The notes beneath the pieces were generated by a model. It ran no database searches. It was not told where the DNA came from and saw only the letters and a list, made by a program, of their open reading frames with translations. Below, piece after piece: positions 18,784-27,142 of a stretch of DNA of 64,000 bases. The translations under genes were made by a program, and so were the position numbers. The first letter of the stretch is position 1. Each line of letters opens with the position of its first letter. Source of the DNA: Hahella sp. KA22 (GTDB lineage: Bacteria; Pseudomonadota; Gammaproteobacteria; Pseudomonadales; Oleiphilaceae); contig NZ_CP035490.1 in assembly GCF_004135205.1 (NCBI RefSeq), positions 1,240,001 through 1,304,000 of the forward strand. Direction: 5' to 3'.

Positions 18784-19611
18784 ATGAAGTTGTTCCGCGC
18801 TATTTTCTGTCTGCTGTCCGCTCTTCTGCTTTCCGCGCCTGTTTTCGCCGTCAAATCGGACGCTTCGTTGTCCGCAAATTTGCTGGCTCAGACCGGAGTG
18901 GATGAATTGCTGTCGCGCTATCCGGATATGATTAAAACCGGGATTCGCGCCAACATCCGCCGCACTGGCGCGTCGGAAGATCTGATGGATCTGTTTGAAA
19001 GGGTAGTAGATGGCGCTTATCAGGCGGACAGCCTGCAAAGTCAGGTGGAGAGACGCCTGGAGCAACAGTTGTCGCCAGCGGAAATGCGCCATGTCTTGCA
19101 GTGGTATCGCTCGCCCATCGGCCAGAAAATCGTGGCGGCTGAACTCAACGCCATGAGTTCTGAGGAGTATGCCGAGGCGCAAAAAAGAATGGAGCGCCTG
19201 AGTGAGGAAAACAAAGGCGGTGAGCGGGAGCATCTGTTTTCCGCCTATGATCGCGCCACCCTGGCGACGGATTCCATGCTGGATAATACCGTCACTATCC
19301 AATTGGCCATGGCCGCGGCAATCACTTCGGTGGTGAAAGGTCCTGAGTTGCCTTCGTACCATGATCTCAAAAGAGTCATTGAAGAGCGTCGCTTTTCCAT
19401 GCGTGGCATGGTGGGGCAGCAGGTTTATCTGAATTATCTGTATACCTATCGGGATGTGCCCCTTGCAGACATGAAGGACTACATTGCATTTGCGCGCACA
19501 GACGCGGGAGCGCGTTTTGTGGAAGCGTTAAAGACGGCATTGTTTGATGTATTGCAAGAGCGCTCAGAGGTGCTGGGCGAACGGCTGAATCAATTGGCTG
19601 GGGCGCAGTAA
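18784..19611 (+). CDS. Secreted DUF2059-like protein
   Basis: The function is unknown. I start at the ATG at 18784, which gives a Sec signal peptide (MKLFRAIFCLLSALLLSAPVFA) and a 275-aa product; the frame continues upstream to 18757 without need. The mature protein is helical and charged. The part SPAEMRHVLQWYRSPIGQKIVAAE (residues ~95-120) matches the short DUF2059-type helical repeat ('ei..f..SP.G.k'). A second copy appears as PLADMKDYIAFARTDAGARFVEALKTALFDVL near the C-terminus (~230-262). It probably resides in the periplasm. No neighbour suggests a pathway. Confidence 0.7.
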   Translation: MKLFRAIFCLLSALLLSAPVFAVKSDASLSANLLAQTGVDELLSRYPDMIKTGIRANIRRTGASEDLMDLFERVVDGAYQADSLQSQVERRLEQQLSPAEMRHVLQWYRSPIGQKIVAAELNAMSSEEYAEAQKRMERLSEENKGGEREHLFSAYDRATLATDSMLDNTVTIQLAMAAAITSVVKGPELPSYHDLKRVIEERRFSMRGMVGQQVYLNYLYTYRDVPLADMKDYIAFARTDAGARFVEALKTALFDVLQERSEVLGERLNQLAGAQ

Positions 19612-20035
19612 CCGCCTGGGCTCTTTGCATGGCGAATGGCGTTGTGAAAGATAAGTTGCCCGCGGGTCGGGAGGAGGGAGAGATGACCCGCGGGCGACCA
19701 CCCTGTCGAAACCGGATGGAGCGCCGGATGGCGTTGCAACATCACCGGACCCCTTGAGCTCAGTCCTGCCGCTAATCCGCCAGCGCTGTGCGGAACTGTA
19801 ACCAATTCCCTTCGCACCAGGGTTGACGCATATCAACAACCTCTGCGTTTTATTCAGATTATCCTTAAGGCTATCAATACCTAAGAGACTTAAGCGTAAT
19901 TGCGCAAAGTGATCCCAGCCCATAGAATCTCAACGTTTTTCATTATGTTCTGCGTCTGCAGGCGATGGTTTGTAGTAAATCGTTGACAGGGGCGCTCAAT
20001 AAAAATAACCGAGAACTAAAGTACGGATTAGCTGA
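19612..20035 (+). other. Long structured leader/intergenic region upstream of nhaD
   Basis: These 424 bases carry no convincing gene. A perfect 11-bp inverted repeat, GCCCGCGGGTC (19658-19668) and GACCCGCGGGC (19685-19695), encloses a purine loop with three GGA motifs. Further on, CCGGATGG is repeated twice (about 19711 and 19723). No T-run follows the hairpin, so it is not a normal terminator for the preceding gene. It may be a regulatory leader of nhaD. Confidence 0.5.
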
Positions 20036-21403
20036 ATGAAAAAACTGCAACTTCTGCTGGGCGGTCTGCTGTGCGCGGCCGGTCCTGTTTACGCCTCTGA
20101 AGGCGGCATGCTTGTTCTAGACGCCACCGATTCACCCAAGGCGATACTCGCCGTCATCCTTTTTATCGTCGCTTATATCGCCGTCATGGCGGAAGAAGTG
20201 TTGCATTTAAGGAAATCCAAGCCGGTCATATTCGCCGCTGGATTGATCTGGGTATTGGTGGCCAGCGTCGCCCAGGACATGGGGCGCAGCAATGACGATA
20301 TCCACGACGCCGTCGCCCACAACCTGCTGGAATACGGCGCTTTATTTCTATTTCTTTTGGTGGCGATGACTTTCATCAATGCGATGGAGGAACGCCATGT
20401 CTTTGAGTCCTTGCGCTCGTATCTGGTTCACAAAGGCATGAGTTATCGTAAGTTGTTCTGGGTCACCGGATGGCTGGCGTTTTTCATTTCGCCAGTGGCG
20501 GATAATCTGACCACAGCATTGCTGATGGGCGCGGTGATCATGGCGGTGGGAGGCAAAGACGCCAAGTTCGTCTCTCTGTCGATGATTAATGTGGTGGTGG
20601 GCGCTAACGCCGGCGGGGCGTTCAGTCCTTTTGGGGACATTACGACCTTGATGGTGTGGGCGTCCAAGAAAGTGCAGTTTGAAGAGTTTTTTGAGCTGTT
20701 CATTCCCTCCGTGCTGAACTTTGTAACCCCAGCGCTCATCATGAACTTCTTCCTGCCCAATGGCGTTCCGACGGGACATGGGGGACTGGTTCCCATCAAG
20801 CGTGGGGGCTTGCGCATCTGTATTTTGTTCTTGTTGACCATTGCGACGGCGGTCTGTTTTGAGCGCTTTTTCCACTTACCGCCGTTTCTCGGCATGATGA
20901 CCGGTATGTCCGTACTGATGTTCTTCGCGTATTTTCTGCGTAAAACCGGAACCGTCGAAGACGACATTCAATTTGATATCTTCCGCAGGGTGGCGCGTGC
21001 GGAGTGGGACACGCTGCTGTTCTTCTTCGGCGTGATTTTCTGCGTGGGCGGTCTGGCGACGCTGGGCTTCCTGCAGATGATGTCTCATGGCATGTATGAC
21101 AACTGGGGGCCTACGATCGCCAATATCGTGGCGGGAACCATCTCGGCGGTCGTGGATAATATTCCGGTGATGTTTGCGATCATATCGATGGAGCCGGATA
21201 TGGACGTAAACCAGTGGCTATTGATCACGCTCACCGCTGGCGTTGGCGGCAGCCTGCTGTCCATTGGGTCGGCAGCCGGGGTGGCGTTAATGGGGCAGTC
21301 GAAAGGCAGCTACACTTTCCTGTCGCACCTGAAATGGTCCTGGGCCATTTTTATCGGCTACGGCGTATCTATCGCCGCGCATTTGGCGATCAACGGAACC
21401 TGA
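20036..21403 (+). CDS. nhaD: Na+/H+ antiporter NhaD
   Basis: This inner-membrane antiporter expels Na+ (and Li+) in exchange for protons, typical of marine and halophilic gammaproteobacteria. The product is 455 aa with a cleavable-looking N-terminal segment (MKKLQLLLGGLLCAAGPVYA) and about 12 membrane helices. Family motifs include AEEVLHLRKSKPVIFAAGLIW, EYGALFLFLLVAMTFINAMEER, FFISPVADNLTTALLMGAV (the conserved Asp-Asn in helix 5), GANAGGAFSPFGDITTLMVW and VVDNIPVMFAIISM. It is monocistronic, with a 424-base leader and its own hairpin downstream. The window also holds mrpEFG and a KefB/C-type antiporter, so Na+ and K+ homeostasis is well represented. Confidence 0.95.
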   Translation: MKKLQLLLGGLLCAAGPVYASEGGMLVLDATDSPKAILAVILFIVAYIAVMAEEVLHLRKSKPVIFAAGLIWVLVASVAQDMGRSNDDIHDAVAHNLLEYGALFLFLLVAMTFINAMEERHVFESLRSYLVHKGMSYRKLFWVTGWLAFFISPVADNLTTALLMGAVIMAVGGKDAKFVSLSMINVVVGANAGGAFSPFGDITTLMVWASKKVQFEEFFELFIPSVLNFVTPALIMNFFLPNGVPTGHGGLVPIKRGGLRICILFLLTIATAVCFERFFHLPPFLGMMTGMSVLMFFAYFLRKTGTVEDDIQFDIFRRVARAEWDTLLFFFGVIFCVGGLATLGFLQMMSHGMYDNWGPTIANIVAGTISAVVDNIPVMFAIISMEPDMDVNQWLLITLTAGVGGSLLSIGSAAGVALMGQSKGSYTFLSHLKWSWAIFIGYGVSIAAHLAINGT

Positions 21404-21419
21404 ATCGGCGTTTATGCCG

Positions 21420-21444
21420 GACCCGGTTGAAGTGAAACCGGGTC
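21420..21444 (+). terminator. Probable terminator after nhaD
   Basis: 9-bp stem GACCCGGTT (21420-21428) / AACCGGGTC (21436-21444), followed by a T-rich but interrupted tract (TTCACCTTTCTT). Confidence 0.7.
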
Positions 21445-21504
21445 TTCACCTTTCTTGCTCGCCGATATTAGCATGGAACACATTGACGCCTGAGAGCCTT
21501 CGCC

Positions 21505-22392
21505 ATGTCCCCTGAAACCTTACCTGTCATTAGCCAGGACCAAGTGCATTCCACGCTGTCGCTCTATCGCACGGAGGATGCGTTGGCGCCAGTGGTTGTC
21601 TGCATGCCCGCCATGGGCGTGCGCGCCCGCTTTTATGCGCCCTTGGCGGAGGCGTTAGCCGCACGCGGCGTTCACTGCGTGACGGCGGATCTGCGCGGAC
21701 ATGGCAGTAGCTCCGTGCGCGCCTCCCGACGCACGAACTTCGGCTATTACGAGATGATCCAATACGACTGGCCAGCCGTGCTGGACTGCGTGAGGCTGCA
21801 TCTGCCGGACTCTCCGATCTGGCTGCTCGGCCACAGTCTGGGTGGACAATTGAGCTCTCTTTACATGGCGGAGCAGCCGGGATCTGTCGCGGGACTGATT
21901 TTGCTGGCTTCCTGCAATGTCTACTACAAAGGGTACGCCAAACCTTTGCGAACGCTCGCCGGCACGCAGTTGTTACGTGGCATCAGCGAGATCTGGGGAT
22001 ATATGCCGGGAGACCGTATCGGTTTCGCGGGGCGGGAGGCGCGCCGCCTGATTCGCGATTGGGCGCGGAACGCCCGCACCGGAGACTACTACCCGGAGCG
22101 CAGTCCGATAAATTATGAGCGTCTGCTGTGGACGGTCACCAAGCCTGTGCTGGCGATATCCTTCGAGTCGGATGAGTTGGCTCCGGCTGAAGCAGTGGCG
22201 AATCTGTATCGCAAAATGCCTTCTGCGGAAGTAACGCACTGGCGTCTGACGGACGCTGATTTCGGCGGCGCCAGTGTGGGACACTTCAATTGGATTAAGT
22301 ATTCAGAGAGCCTGGCGCAACGTGTGGGGGACTGGCTGGAGCACAGCGCTCTGCAATCTGAGTCGCCTTTGGCTGTTTCGGAGGGGAGTTGA
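21505..22392 (+). CDS. Alpha/beta hydrolase (esterase/lipase-like)
   Basis: This is a cytoplasmic serine hydrolase of unknown substrate, 295 aa. The alpha/beta fold is clear: VVVCMPAMGVRARFYAPLAEALAARG (oxyanion strand), TADLRGHGSSS, and the nucleophile elbow GHSLGGQ with Ser111. The likely acid is the Asp in ISFESDELAP (~218) and the likely base the His in SVGHFNWIKY (~258). There is no signal peptide. Proteins of this kind in pseudomonads are annotated as predicted alpha/beta hydrolases without assigned function. It converges with hinT across a small hairpin. Confidence 0.85.
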   Translation: MSPETLPVISQDQVHSTLSLYRTEDALAPVVVCMPAMGVRARFYAPLAEALAARGVHCVTADLRGHGSSSVRASRRTNFGYYEMIQYDWPAVLDCVRLHLPDSPIWLLGHSLGGQLSSLYMAEQPGSVAGLILLASCNVYYKGYAKPLRTLAGTQLLRGISEIWGYMPGDRIGFAGREARRLIRDWARNARTGDYYPERSPINYERLLWTVTKPVLAISFESDELAPAEAVANLYRKMPSAEVTHWRLTDADFGGASVGHFNWIKYSESLAQRVGDWLEHSALQSESPLAVSEGS

Positions 22393-22394
22393 AA

Positions 22395-22413
22395 GGGTAA
22401 GTTCGCCTTACCC
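22395..22413. terminator. Small hairpin between the hydrolase gene and hinT
   Basis: GGGTAAG (22395-22401), loop TTCGC, CTTACCC (22407-22413). T-runs are short on both sides, so this is a weak bidirectional terminator at best. Confidence 0.5.
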
Positions 22414-22437
22414 TGTCTATCGTCTAAAAAGGCAAGT

Positions 22438-22800
22438 CTAGACTTTGAGCTTGTCCGTATAGGGCGGCCAGCCCAGAGGTTTCCCCGCCAGAACGTGAAG
22501 GTGGATATGGAAAACCGTTTGTCCTGCGTTTTCGTTGCAGTTCATCACCACACGATAGCCGTCGTCAGCGAACCCTTTTTCTTGGGCGATTTTAGCTGCG
22601 GCGATATACAAGTGGCCCACTAACTCACGATCCTCTTCTTCAATATCGTTGATGGTGGCGATGGGCTTTTTGGGAATGACCAGGAAATGCACTGGCGCCT
22701 GAGGGTTGATGTCGTTGAACGCCAGACAGAACTCATCCTCATAGATAATGTCGGCGGGGATTTCCCGTTTGATGATTTTGCTGAAAATTGTTTCAGACAT
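22438..22800 (-). CDS. hinT: HIT-family purine nucleoside phosphoramidase HinT
   Basis: This is a cytoplasmic homodimeric hydrolase of AMP-lysine and other adenosine phosphoramidates. The product is 120 aa, a normal length. The histidine triad HIHLHVL is at residues 98-102, within GQTVFHIHLHVLAGKPLGWPP, and the N-terminal part (TIFSKIIKREIPADIIYEDE) matches the HinT pattern closely. It lies 53 bases downstream of the ubiF-type gene on the same strand, so the two may be co-transcribed, although no functional link is known. Confidence 0.95.
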   Translation of the reverse strand: MSETIFSKIIKREIPADIIYEDEFCLAFNDINPQAPVHFLVIPKKPIATINDIEEEDRELVGHLYIAAAKIAQEKGFADDGYRVVMNCNENAGQTVFHIHLHVLAGKPLGWPPYTDKLKV

Positions 22801-22853
22801 GGTCTTGCATCCTTTGGCTGCGTTTACGGTGTGGTTATGTTTTGCTGCGACAG

Positions 22854-24137
22854 TCAGCGCGTCAGCGGACGTTCCGTCTGCGCGCCATTCAGTCCCATGG
22901 CGTAGGCGATGACTTTGCGTTTCGCCGGTCCTAACAGGCCAGCAAGCCCGAGTCCCAGGTTGCGCGCCAACTTCACCGGGGCGAGGTTGTTGCTGAAGGC
23001 GTAATAAAAACCATCCATCAACGTCATCATTTTTAGGTTCTCTCCTCGGCGCAGTCGCTCATATTGACGCAGGGTTTGCAGACCGCCTATGTCCAGCCCT
23101 TGCTCTGCGGCTTGTTGAAGCACCTCCGCCAGGGCTGCGGCGTCCTGAAACCCAAGGTTAACTCCCTGTCCCGCGAGGGGATTAATTGTATGCGCGGCGT
23201 CGCCCGCCAGCGCGACGCCCTGGGCCACATAATGTTGAGCGTGTCGTTTCACAAGTGGGAATGAGCCTTTGCCGAGCACTTGGAGCAATTCCGGCAACTG
23301 ACGGGGAAACTCTTTGCGCAGGGCGCGGATAAATTCGTCCTGAGAGAGTTGTTGTAACGCCTTTAGCTTGGCGGGCTGGTCGTACCAGACCAATGAGGCG
23401 TAGGCGACGCCGTCGATGGCGCACAAGGGTAGGAACGCCAGTGGTCCATGGGGCCGGAATGCCTGCCAGGTGATATTTTGAGGCTCGCCGGCGATGGCGA
23501 CGCTAACCACCAGCGCATGCTGCTCATAGGCGTCGCTGAGCAACCCGAGCTGCGCCTGCTCCCGAACCAGGGAGGAGCCGCCATCGGCGCCAATGATCAA
23601 GCGTCCGCGGAGTCGTGTTTTATCATCCAATATGACTTCGGGAGACGAAGCGCGAAAGTTGATGGCGTGAATGCGCCGACCGCTGATCAAGGTTGTGTTA
23701 TCCGCCTGCTCAACCACGCGCAGCAGCGCCAACTGAATGACCCGGTTCTCAACAATATGACCAAGATGAGAGTGGCCAATCTGGCGAGAGTCGAACTCTG
23801 TTTTGTTGACCACTGACGACAACCGCTCGCCTAAAGGATTGCCCAGTTTTTCCCACACCGCCAGACGTTGGTAAGGATGGGCGCGCATACTCAGTGCGTG
23901 CTCCCATGCTCCAATCCGGGTGAGAAACTGCTCGCTGGCGAAGTTAATTGCGGATACGCGCAGGTCCGGCGTTTCGTCTGGGTTGAAGGAGGCCGGCAGT
24001 TCTCTCTCTATCACCGCCGTTTTTAACGCCGTGTTCTTTAATGCTGCGGCGATGGCTGCGCCGACCATGCCTCCGCCGACGATAATGATGTCATAATCGG
24101 GAGCGTCGCTGAGCTGGGAAGAAGCCTTGTCTGTCAT
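22854..24137 (-). CDS. ubiF: FAD-dependent ubiquinone-biosynthesis hydroxylase, UbiF type
   Basis: This is a flavin monooxygenase of the UbiH/UbiF/COQ6 family, which hydroxylates the ring of a ubiquinone intermediate. UbiF acts on C-6 of 2-octaprenyl-3-methyl-6-methoxy-benzoquinol. The product is 427 aa. The sequence shows the FAD ADP-binding motif IIVGGGMVGAAIAAAL (residues ~18-33), the DxxxxxxxxGADG motif (LIIGADGGSSLVR), and the second FAD motif GVALAGDAAHTINPLAGQGVNLGFQD. The C-terminal FYYAFSNNLAPVKLARNLGL is very close to the E. coli UbiF ending and favours UbiF over UbiH or UbiI. The N-terminus carries ~14 extra residues. It is followed on the same strand by hinT. Confidence 0.85.
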   Translation of the reverse strand: MTDKASSQLSDAPDYDIIIVGGGMVGAAIAAALKNTALKTAVIERELPASFNPDETPDLRVSAINFASEQFLTRIGAWEHALSMRAHPYQRLAVWEKLGNPLGERLSSVVNKTEFDSRQIGHSHLGHIVENRVIQLALLRVVEQADNTTLISGRRIHAINFRASSPEVILDDKTRLRGRLIIGADGGSSLVREQAQLGLLSDAYEQHALVVSVAIAGEPQNITWQAFRPHGPLAFLPLCAIDGVAYASLVWYDQPAKLKALQQLSQDEFIRALRKEFPRQLPELLQVLGKGSFPLVKRHAQHYVAQGVALAGDAAHTINPLAGQGVNLGFQDAAALAEVLQQAAEQGLDIGGLQTLRQYERLRRGENLKMMTLMDGFYYAFSNNLAPVKLARNLGLGLAGLLGPAKRKVIAYAMGLNGAQTERPLTR

Positions 24138-24239
24138 AGTAATATCAATACGTTCCGGACGGCGGCTGGATAAGCCGGGAGCCTAATGATAGAGGAAGAG
24201 GGAAGGGGACTGCAAAGCTTCGGCGCAGGCGCCCGGGCC

Positions 24240-25037
24240 TTATTCGTCCGCCATGGAAGGCGGCGTGCGGGTAAGGATATCCAGAGGGCTCTCCGCTATG
24301 CCGTAGCGCCGATATATGGTCGCCACCCAACCGCTTTGCAGAAGCTCGGCCAGGGCTGCGTTGAAGTCGGCGGCGATGGCTTCTGCGTTGTCCAGGTTAC
24401 GACGCACCCCCATGTGCAGAGGGCGGTACACCAGGGGGAGAGGCAATATCTTCAGGTGCTTGCTAAGCCTGTCATCATGATTGATGAGGTTTTGCAGAAT
24501 CCTGACATCCTCCACGGTCAGGTCCAGACGCCCGACAGCGGTCATATTGAGGGCGCTTTCCGTTGTGTTGACGGTAATTTTGTTCAGCGATGTTGAGAAA
24601 TCGAACGGACTCCAAAAGCGGGCGCCTTGGCGCACGCCGATGCGGGCGTTGGTGAGATCGCTGAGACGCGCGGGTTTGAATGTGCTCTCTGTCGGCGCCG
24701 CGAAGCCGATGACGTTGACATAATAGGGGGAAGAAAAGAGGAAGACTTCTTCTCTTTCCAGTGTCCACCAGAGGCCTATCATGACATCGACTTCTTTGAA
24801 TTCCGCTGCGCGCAACAGCCGAGGCCACGGCAAAATCTTGATCTGTACTGGGTAGCCGGCTTTATTGAAGGCGGACTCCACGATTTCCGTGGCCAGACCG
24901 CGGTGAGGCTGGGCTTCATCCAGGTAAGGCGGCCAGGGCGGGCCGCCCAGGATCAGCGTGGGCTTCTCCGCGTTGGCGAAGCCTGCGTGCAGCCATAACG
25001 CCGCCAGCACAAGCGACAGATATTTGTATATCGGCAA
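24240..25037 (-). CDS. Periplasmic solute-binding protein family 3-like
   Basis: This is an extracellular solute-binding-type protein resembling amino-acid receptors of family 3; the ligand is unknown. The open frame extends to an ATG at 25157, but that would bury the signal peptide behind 40 odd residues and overlap the upstream gene. A TTG at 25037 gives PIYKYLSLVLAALWLHAGFANA as signal and a 265-aa protein. The mature part reads PPWPPYLDEAQPHRGLATEIVESAFNKAGYPVQIKILPWPR, then DVMIGLWWTLEREEVFLFSSPYYVN and GVRQGARFWS, as in TransP/SBP_bac_3 proteins. No permease or ATPase gene is adjacent, so it may serve signalling or a distant transporter. It lies 40 bases after the YbaK-like gene on the same strand. 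Confidence 0.8.
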   Translation of the reverse strand: MPIYKYLSLVLAALWLHAGFANAEKPTLILGGPPWPPYLDEAQPHRGLATEIVESAFNKAGYPVQIKILPWPRLLRAAEFKEVDVMIGLWWTLEREEVFLFSSPYYVNVIGFAAPTESTFKPARLSDLTNARIGVRQGARFWSPFDFSTSLNKITVNTTESALNMTAVGRLDLTVEDVRILQNLINHDDRLSKHLKILPLPLVYRPLHMGVRRNLDNAEAIAADFNAALAELLQSGWVATIYRRYGIAESPLDILTRTPPSMADE

Positions 25038-25077
25038 CGCTGCCGGTCTATGCTGGCGAATATTGACTGCTCCGGGG

Positions 25078-25605
25078 TCAGGCGTGCCTGTGGGCGCGTT
25101 TACGGCCTTGCCGCACCCGCTGTAGAGGCGGGCTATTGGGCTGAACGAACCCTTCATTCATGATTAGCGGCCGCGCCAAATCCACATACGCGCTCATAGA
25201 CATACGCAGAATTTCGCTGTGAGTGCCTGCGCTGAAGGCGATCTCTTCGTTATTGCGCAGGTGCTCGTCCATATAGACGGACATGCCGTACAGATTGCCG
25301 AAAGGGGGGATTGCGCCGACTTCACATTCCGCAAAATGATCTTTGAAGTCCTCCTCGTCCGCCAACTCGATGAAATCCGTACCCATCGCGCGCATGAAGC
25401 GGTCCCAACGAATACGCGATGTAGCGGGCATAACCGCCATCGCGAACTTGCCATCCATCATAACAATCACGGTTTTTGCGAGCATCTTCCCGCAGATATG
25501 CGCGGATTGAGCGATCTCCTGAGCGGTATAAGCCGGAGAGTGCTGTATCGACACATATCGGACTTGATGTCCATCGAGGAAGTTCTTCAAAGATTGTACA
25601 GGCAT
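25078..25605 (-). CDS. YbaK/EbsC-type aminoacyl-tRNA deacylase domain protein
   Basis: This is a free-standing trans-editing domain of the YbaK/ProX superfamily; such proteins hydrolyse mischarged tRNA (for example Ala- or Cys-tRNAPro). The product is 175 aa. The core motifs are VRYVSIQHSPAYTAQEIAQSAHICGKMLAKTVIVMMDGKFAMAVMPATSRI, in which the Lys of AKTVIV (~44) is the family's key residue, and a C-terminal VGAIPPFGNLYGMSVYMDEHL. The ~25-residue C-terminal tail is basic (RQGRKRAHRH). Which tRNA it edits cannot be read from sequence. The downstream solute-binding protein gene is on the same strand. Confidence 0.85.
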   Translation of the reverse strand: MPVQSLKNFLDGHQVRYVSIQHSPAYTAQEIAQSAHICGKMLAKTVIVMMDGKFAMAVMPATSRIRWDRFMRAMGTDFIELADEEDFKDHFAECEVGAIPPFGNLYGMSVYMDEHLRNNEEIAFSAGTHSEILRMSMSAYVDLARPLIMNEGFVQPNSPPLQRVRQGRKRAHRHA

Positions 25606-25722
25606 AAGCCACCTCCAGCCTGGATAAGAAACATTCGCTCTTATTAATTAAGATAGCCTATTAAGTTGTGATTGCAGCAAACAGAGGGGCTGAAAGTTGG
25701 GAACTGGGTAACGGATGGGGAA

Positions 25723-25750
25723 AATAAAAAGGGGAACCCGAGTTCCCCTT
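25723..25750 (-). terminator. Intrinsic terminator after the OmpA-TSP3 gene
   Basis: Read on the minus strand: AAGGGGAAC (from 25750), loop TCGG, GTTCCCCTT, then TTTATTTT. The perfect 9-bp stem with T-run lies directly after the gene stop. Confidence 0.92.
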
Positions 25751-25776
25751 GCTTGGACTATCCGGCGAATGAGCCG

Positions 25777-27063
25777 TTATTGATTGGTTTTAACGGTCGC
25801 TTCCACAACAGCGACAACGCGACGGTTGGCGCTACGGCCTTCTGCGGTGTTGTTATCGCCAATCGGACGGGCTTCGCCGTAACCGACGCTGGAGATTCTC
25901 TCGCCCGCGATGCCGAAACGCTCAACGACCATCTGGCGCACAGCGCTGGCGCGTTTCTCAGACAGCTTCTGGTTGTAGGCGTCTTGACCGCGATCGTCAG
26001 TGTGTCCTTCAACGACAGCTTTCGTGTCTGGATACTGGCGCATGAATTCAGCCAGTTTCTCTACTTCCGCCACGAACTCATCTGGAATGGCCGCTGAGTT
26101 GGTGGGGAAAGTGACGTTCAGTGTAATGGTGACCGTTTCACTCAGCTGAATACGGCAGCCGCGGTTGTCCACTTTCGCGCCATAGGGCGTGTCAGGGCAG
26201 GCGTCCAGACCGTCGGTGATGCCGTCACGGTCGGTGTCCAGAGGGCAGCCTCTGCTGTCCACTTTCGCCGCTGCCGGAGAGTTCGGGCACTGGTCTTTTT
26301 CGTTTGGTACGCCGTCTGCGTCATCGTCGCCGACAACAGGACAGCCCGTAGCGTCAACGCGCGCGCCGGCCTTGGTGTTGGGGCACTGGTCTTTGTCATC
26401 GGTCACGCCGTCGCCGTCCGCATCGCCGATCACCTCGCATCCGCGAACGTCGACTTTAGCGCCGTAAGGCGTGCCAGGGCAGGCGTCTTCATCATCATAT
26501 ACGCCGTCTCTGTCGCTATCCTTAGGAGCAGGCGCGGCGGAGGCGAACATGTAAGTGAAGCCCAGGTTCAGCATGGCGTCTTTGGTTTCGTCTTCATCGC
26601 CATATACGCCGCGGGCGTCAAAGCGCACGTCCATCGAATCGCTGATGGCGTGCTTGATGCCTGCGCCCAGATTGTATTGAGTTTCCTCATCTTTGCCGCC
26701 GCCATCATATTTGAAGGCGTAGTTGCCGACGCCGCCGACTAGATATGGACGCCAAGCTTCGCCTGGGCTGAAGTGATATAGGGCGTCTAGACGATAAAAG
26801 ATGCCATTGAGATAGCCCGTGTTGTGTTTTCTTTCGAGATCCGCGCCACCAAAGAGAACCTCTGCAGAGATTGCTGGCGTGAAATTGTAGCCCAAGCCTG
26901 CAGCAAGGTTCGGATCGTCTTCAATTTGACGCTCATGGTCGAAGAATGTGTAGCCGAGCAGGCCGGTGAAGTAAGCGCCTTTCTCACGCCCGTCGGCGAA
27001 CGCCGGTTGCGCGGAAGCGATGGCGCTCATCAGTAAAATAGATGGGAGTAGTTTTGCTTTCAT
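25777..27063 (-). CDS. OmpA-family outer-membrane protein with thrombospondin type 3 repeats
   Basis: This is a structural outer-membrane protein that tethers the membrane to peptidoglycan. I start at the ATG at 27063, which is preceded by AGAGGTG (an in-frame GTG at 27069 overlaps that site), giving 428 aa. Domains: signal peptide to ~22 (ending ASAQPAFA); an eight-strand OmpA/OprF-like barrel (~25-170, ending NLGFTYMFA); four calcium-binding thrombospondin type 3-like repeats (~180-305) of the form DxDxDGVxDxxDxCPxTPxGAxVDxxGC; and a C-terminal OmpA domain (~315-428) with EGHTDDRGQDAYNQKLSEKRA and the Asp/Arg residues that bind diaminopimelate. A strong terminator follows. It resembles OprF-type porins in overall order. 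Confidence 0.9.
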   Translation of the reverse strand: MKAKLLPSILLMSAIASAQPAFADGREKGAYFTGLLGYTFFDHERQIEDDPNLAAGLGYNFTPAISAEVLFGGADLERKHNTGYLNGIFYRLDALYHFSPGEAWRPYLVGGVGNYAFKYDGGGKDEETQYNLGAGIKHAISDSMDVRFDARGVYGDEDETKDAMLNLGFTYMFASAAPAPKDSDRDGVYDDEDACPGTPYGAKVDVRGCEVIGDADGDGVTDDKDQCPNTKAGARVDATGCPVVGDDDADGVPNEKDQCPNSPAAAKVDSRGCPLDTDRDGITDGLDACPDTPYGAKVDNRGCRIQLSETVTITLNVTFPTNSAAIPDEFVAEVEKLAEFMRQYPDTKAVVEGHTDDRGQDAYNQKLSEKRASAVRQMVVERFGIAGERISSVGYGEARPIGDNNTAEGRSANRRVVAVVEATVKTNQ

Positions 27064-27142
27064 TGCCACCTCTTAGTGTAGTCTTTTCCCTGGCCAGACC
27101 GGCCCGGGAGAACTTTCCAAAATAAAACAGGGATTAAGGGAT

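Noticed and set aside
20348-20875. A 175-codon minus-strand frame inside nhaD
   Set aside because: A mirror frame of a clear NhaD coding sequence.
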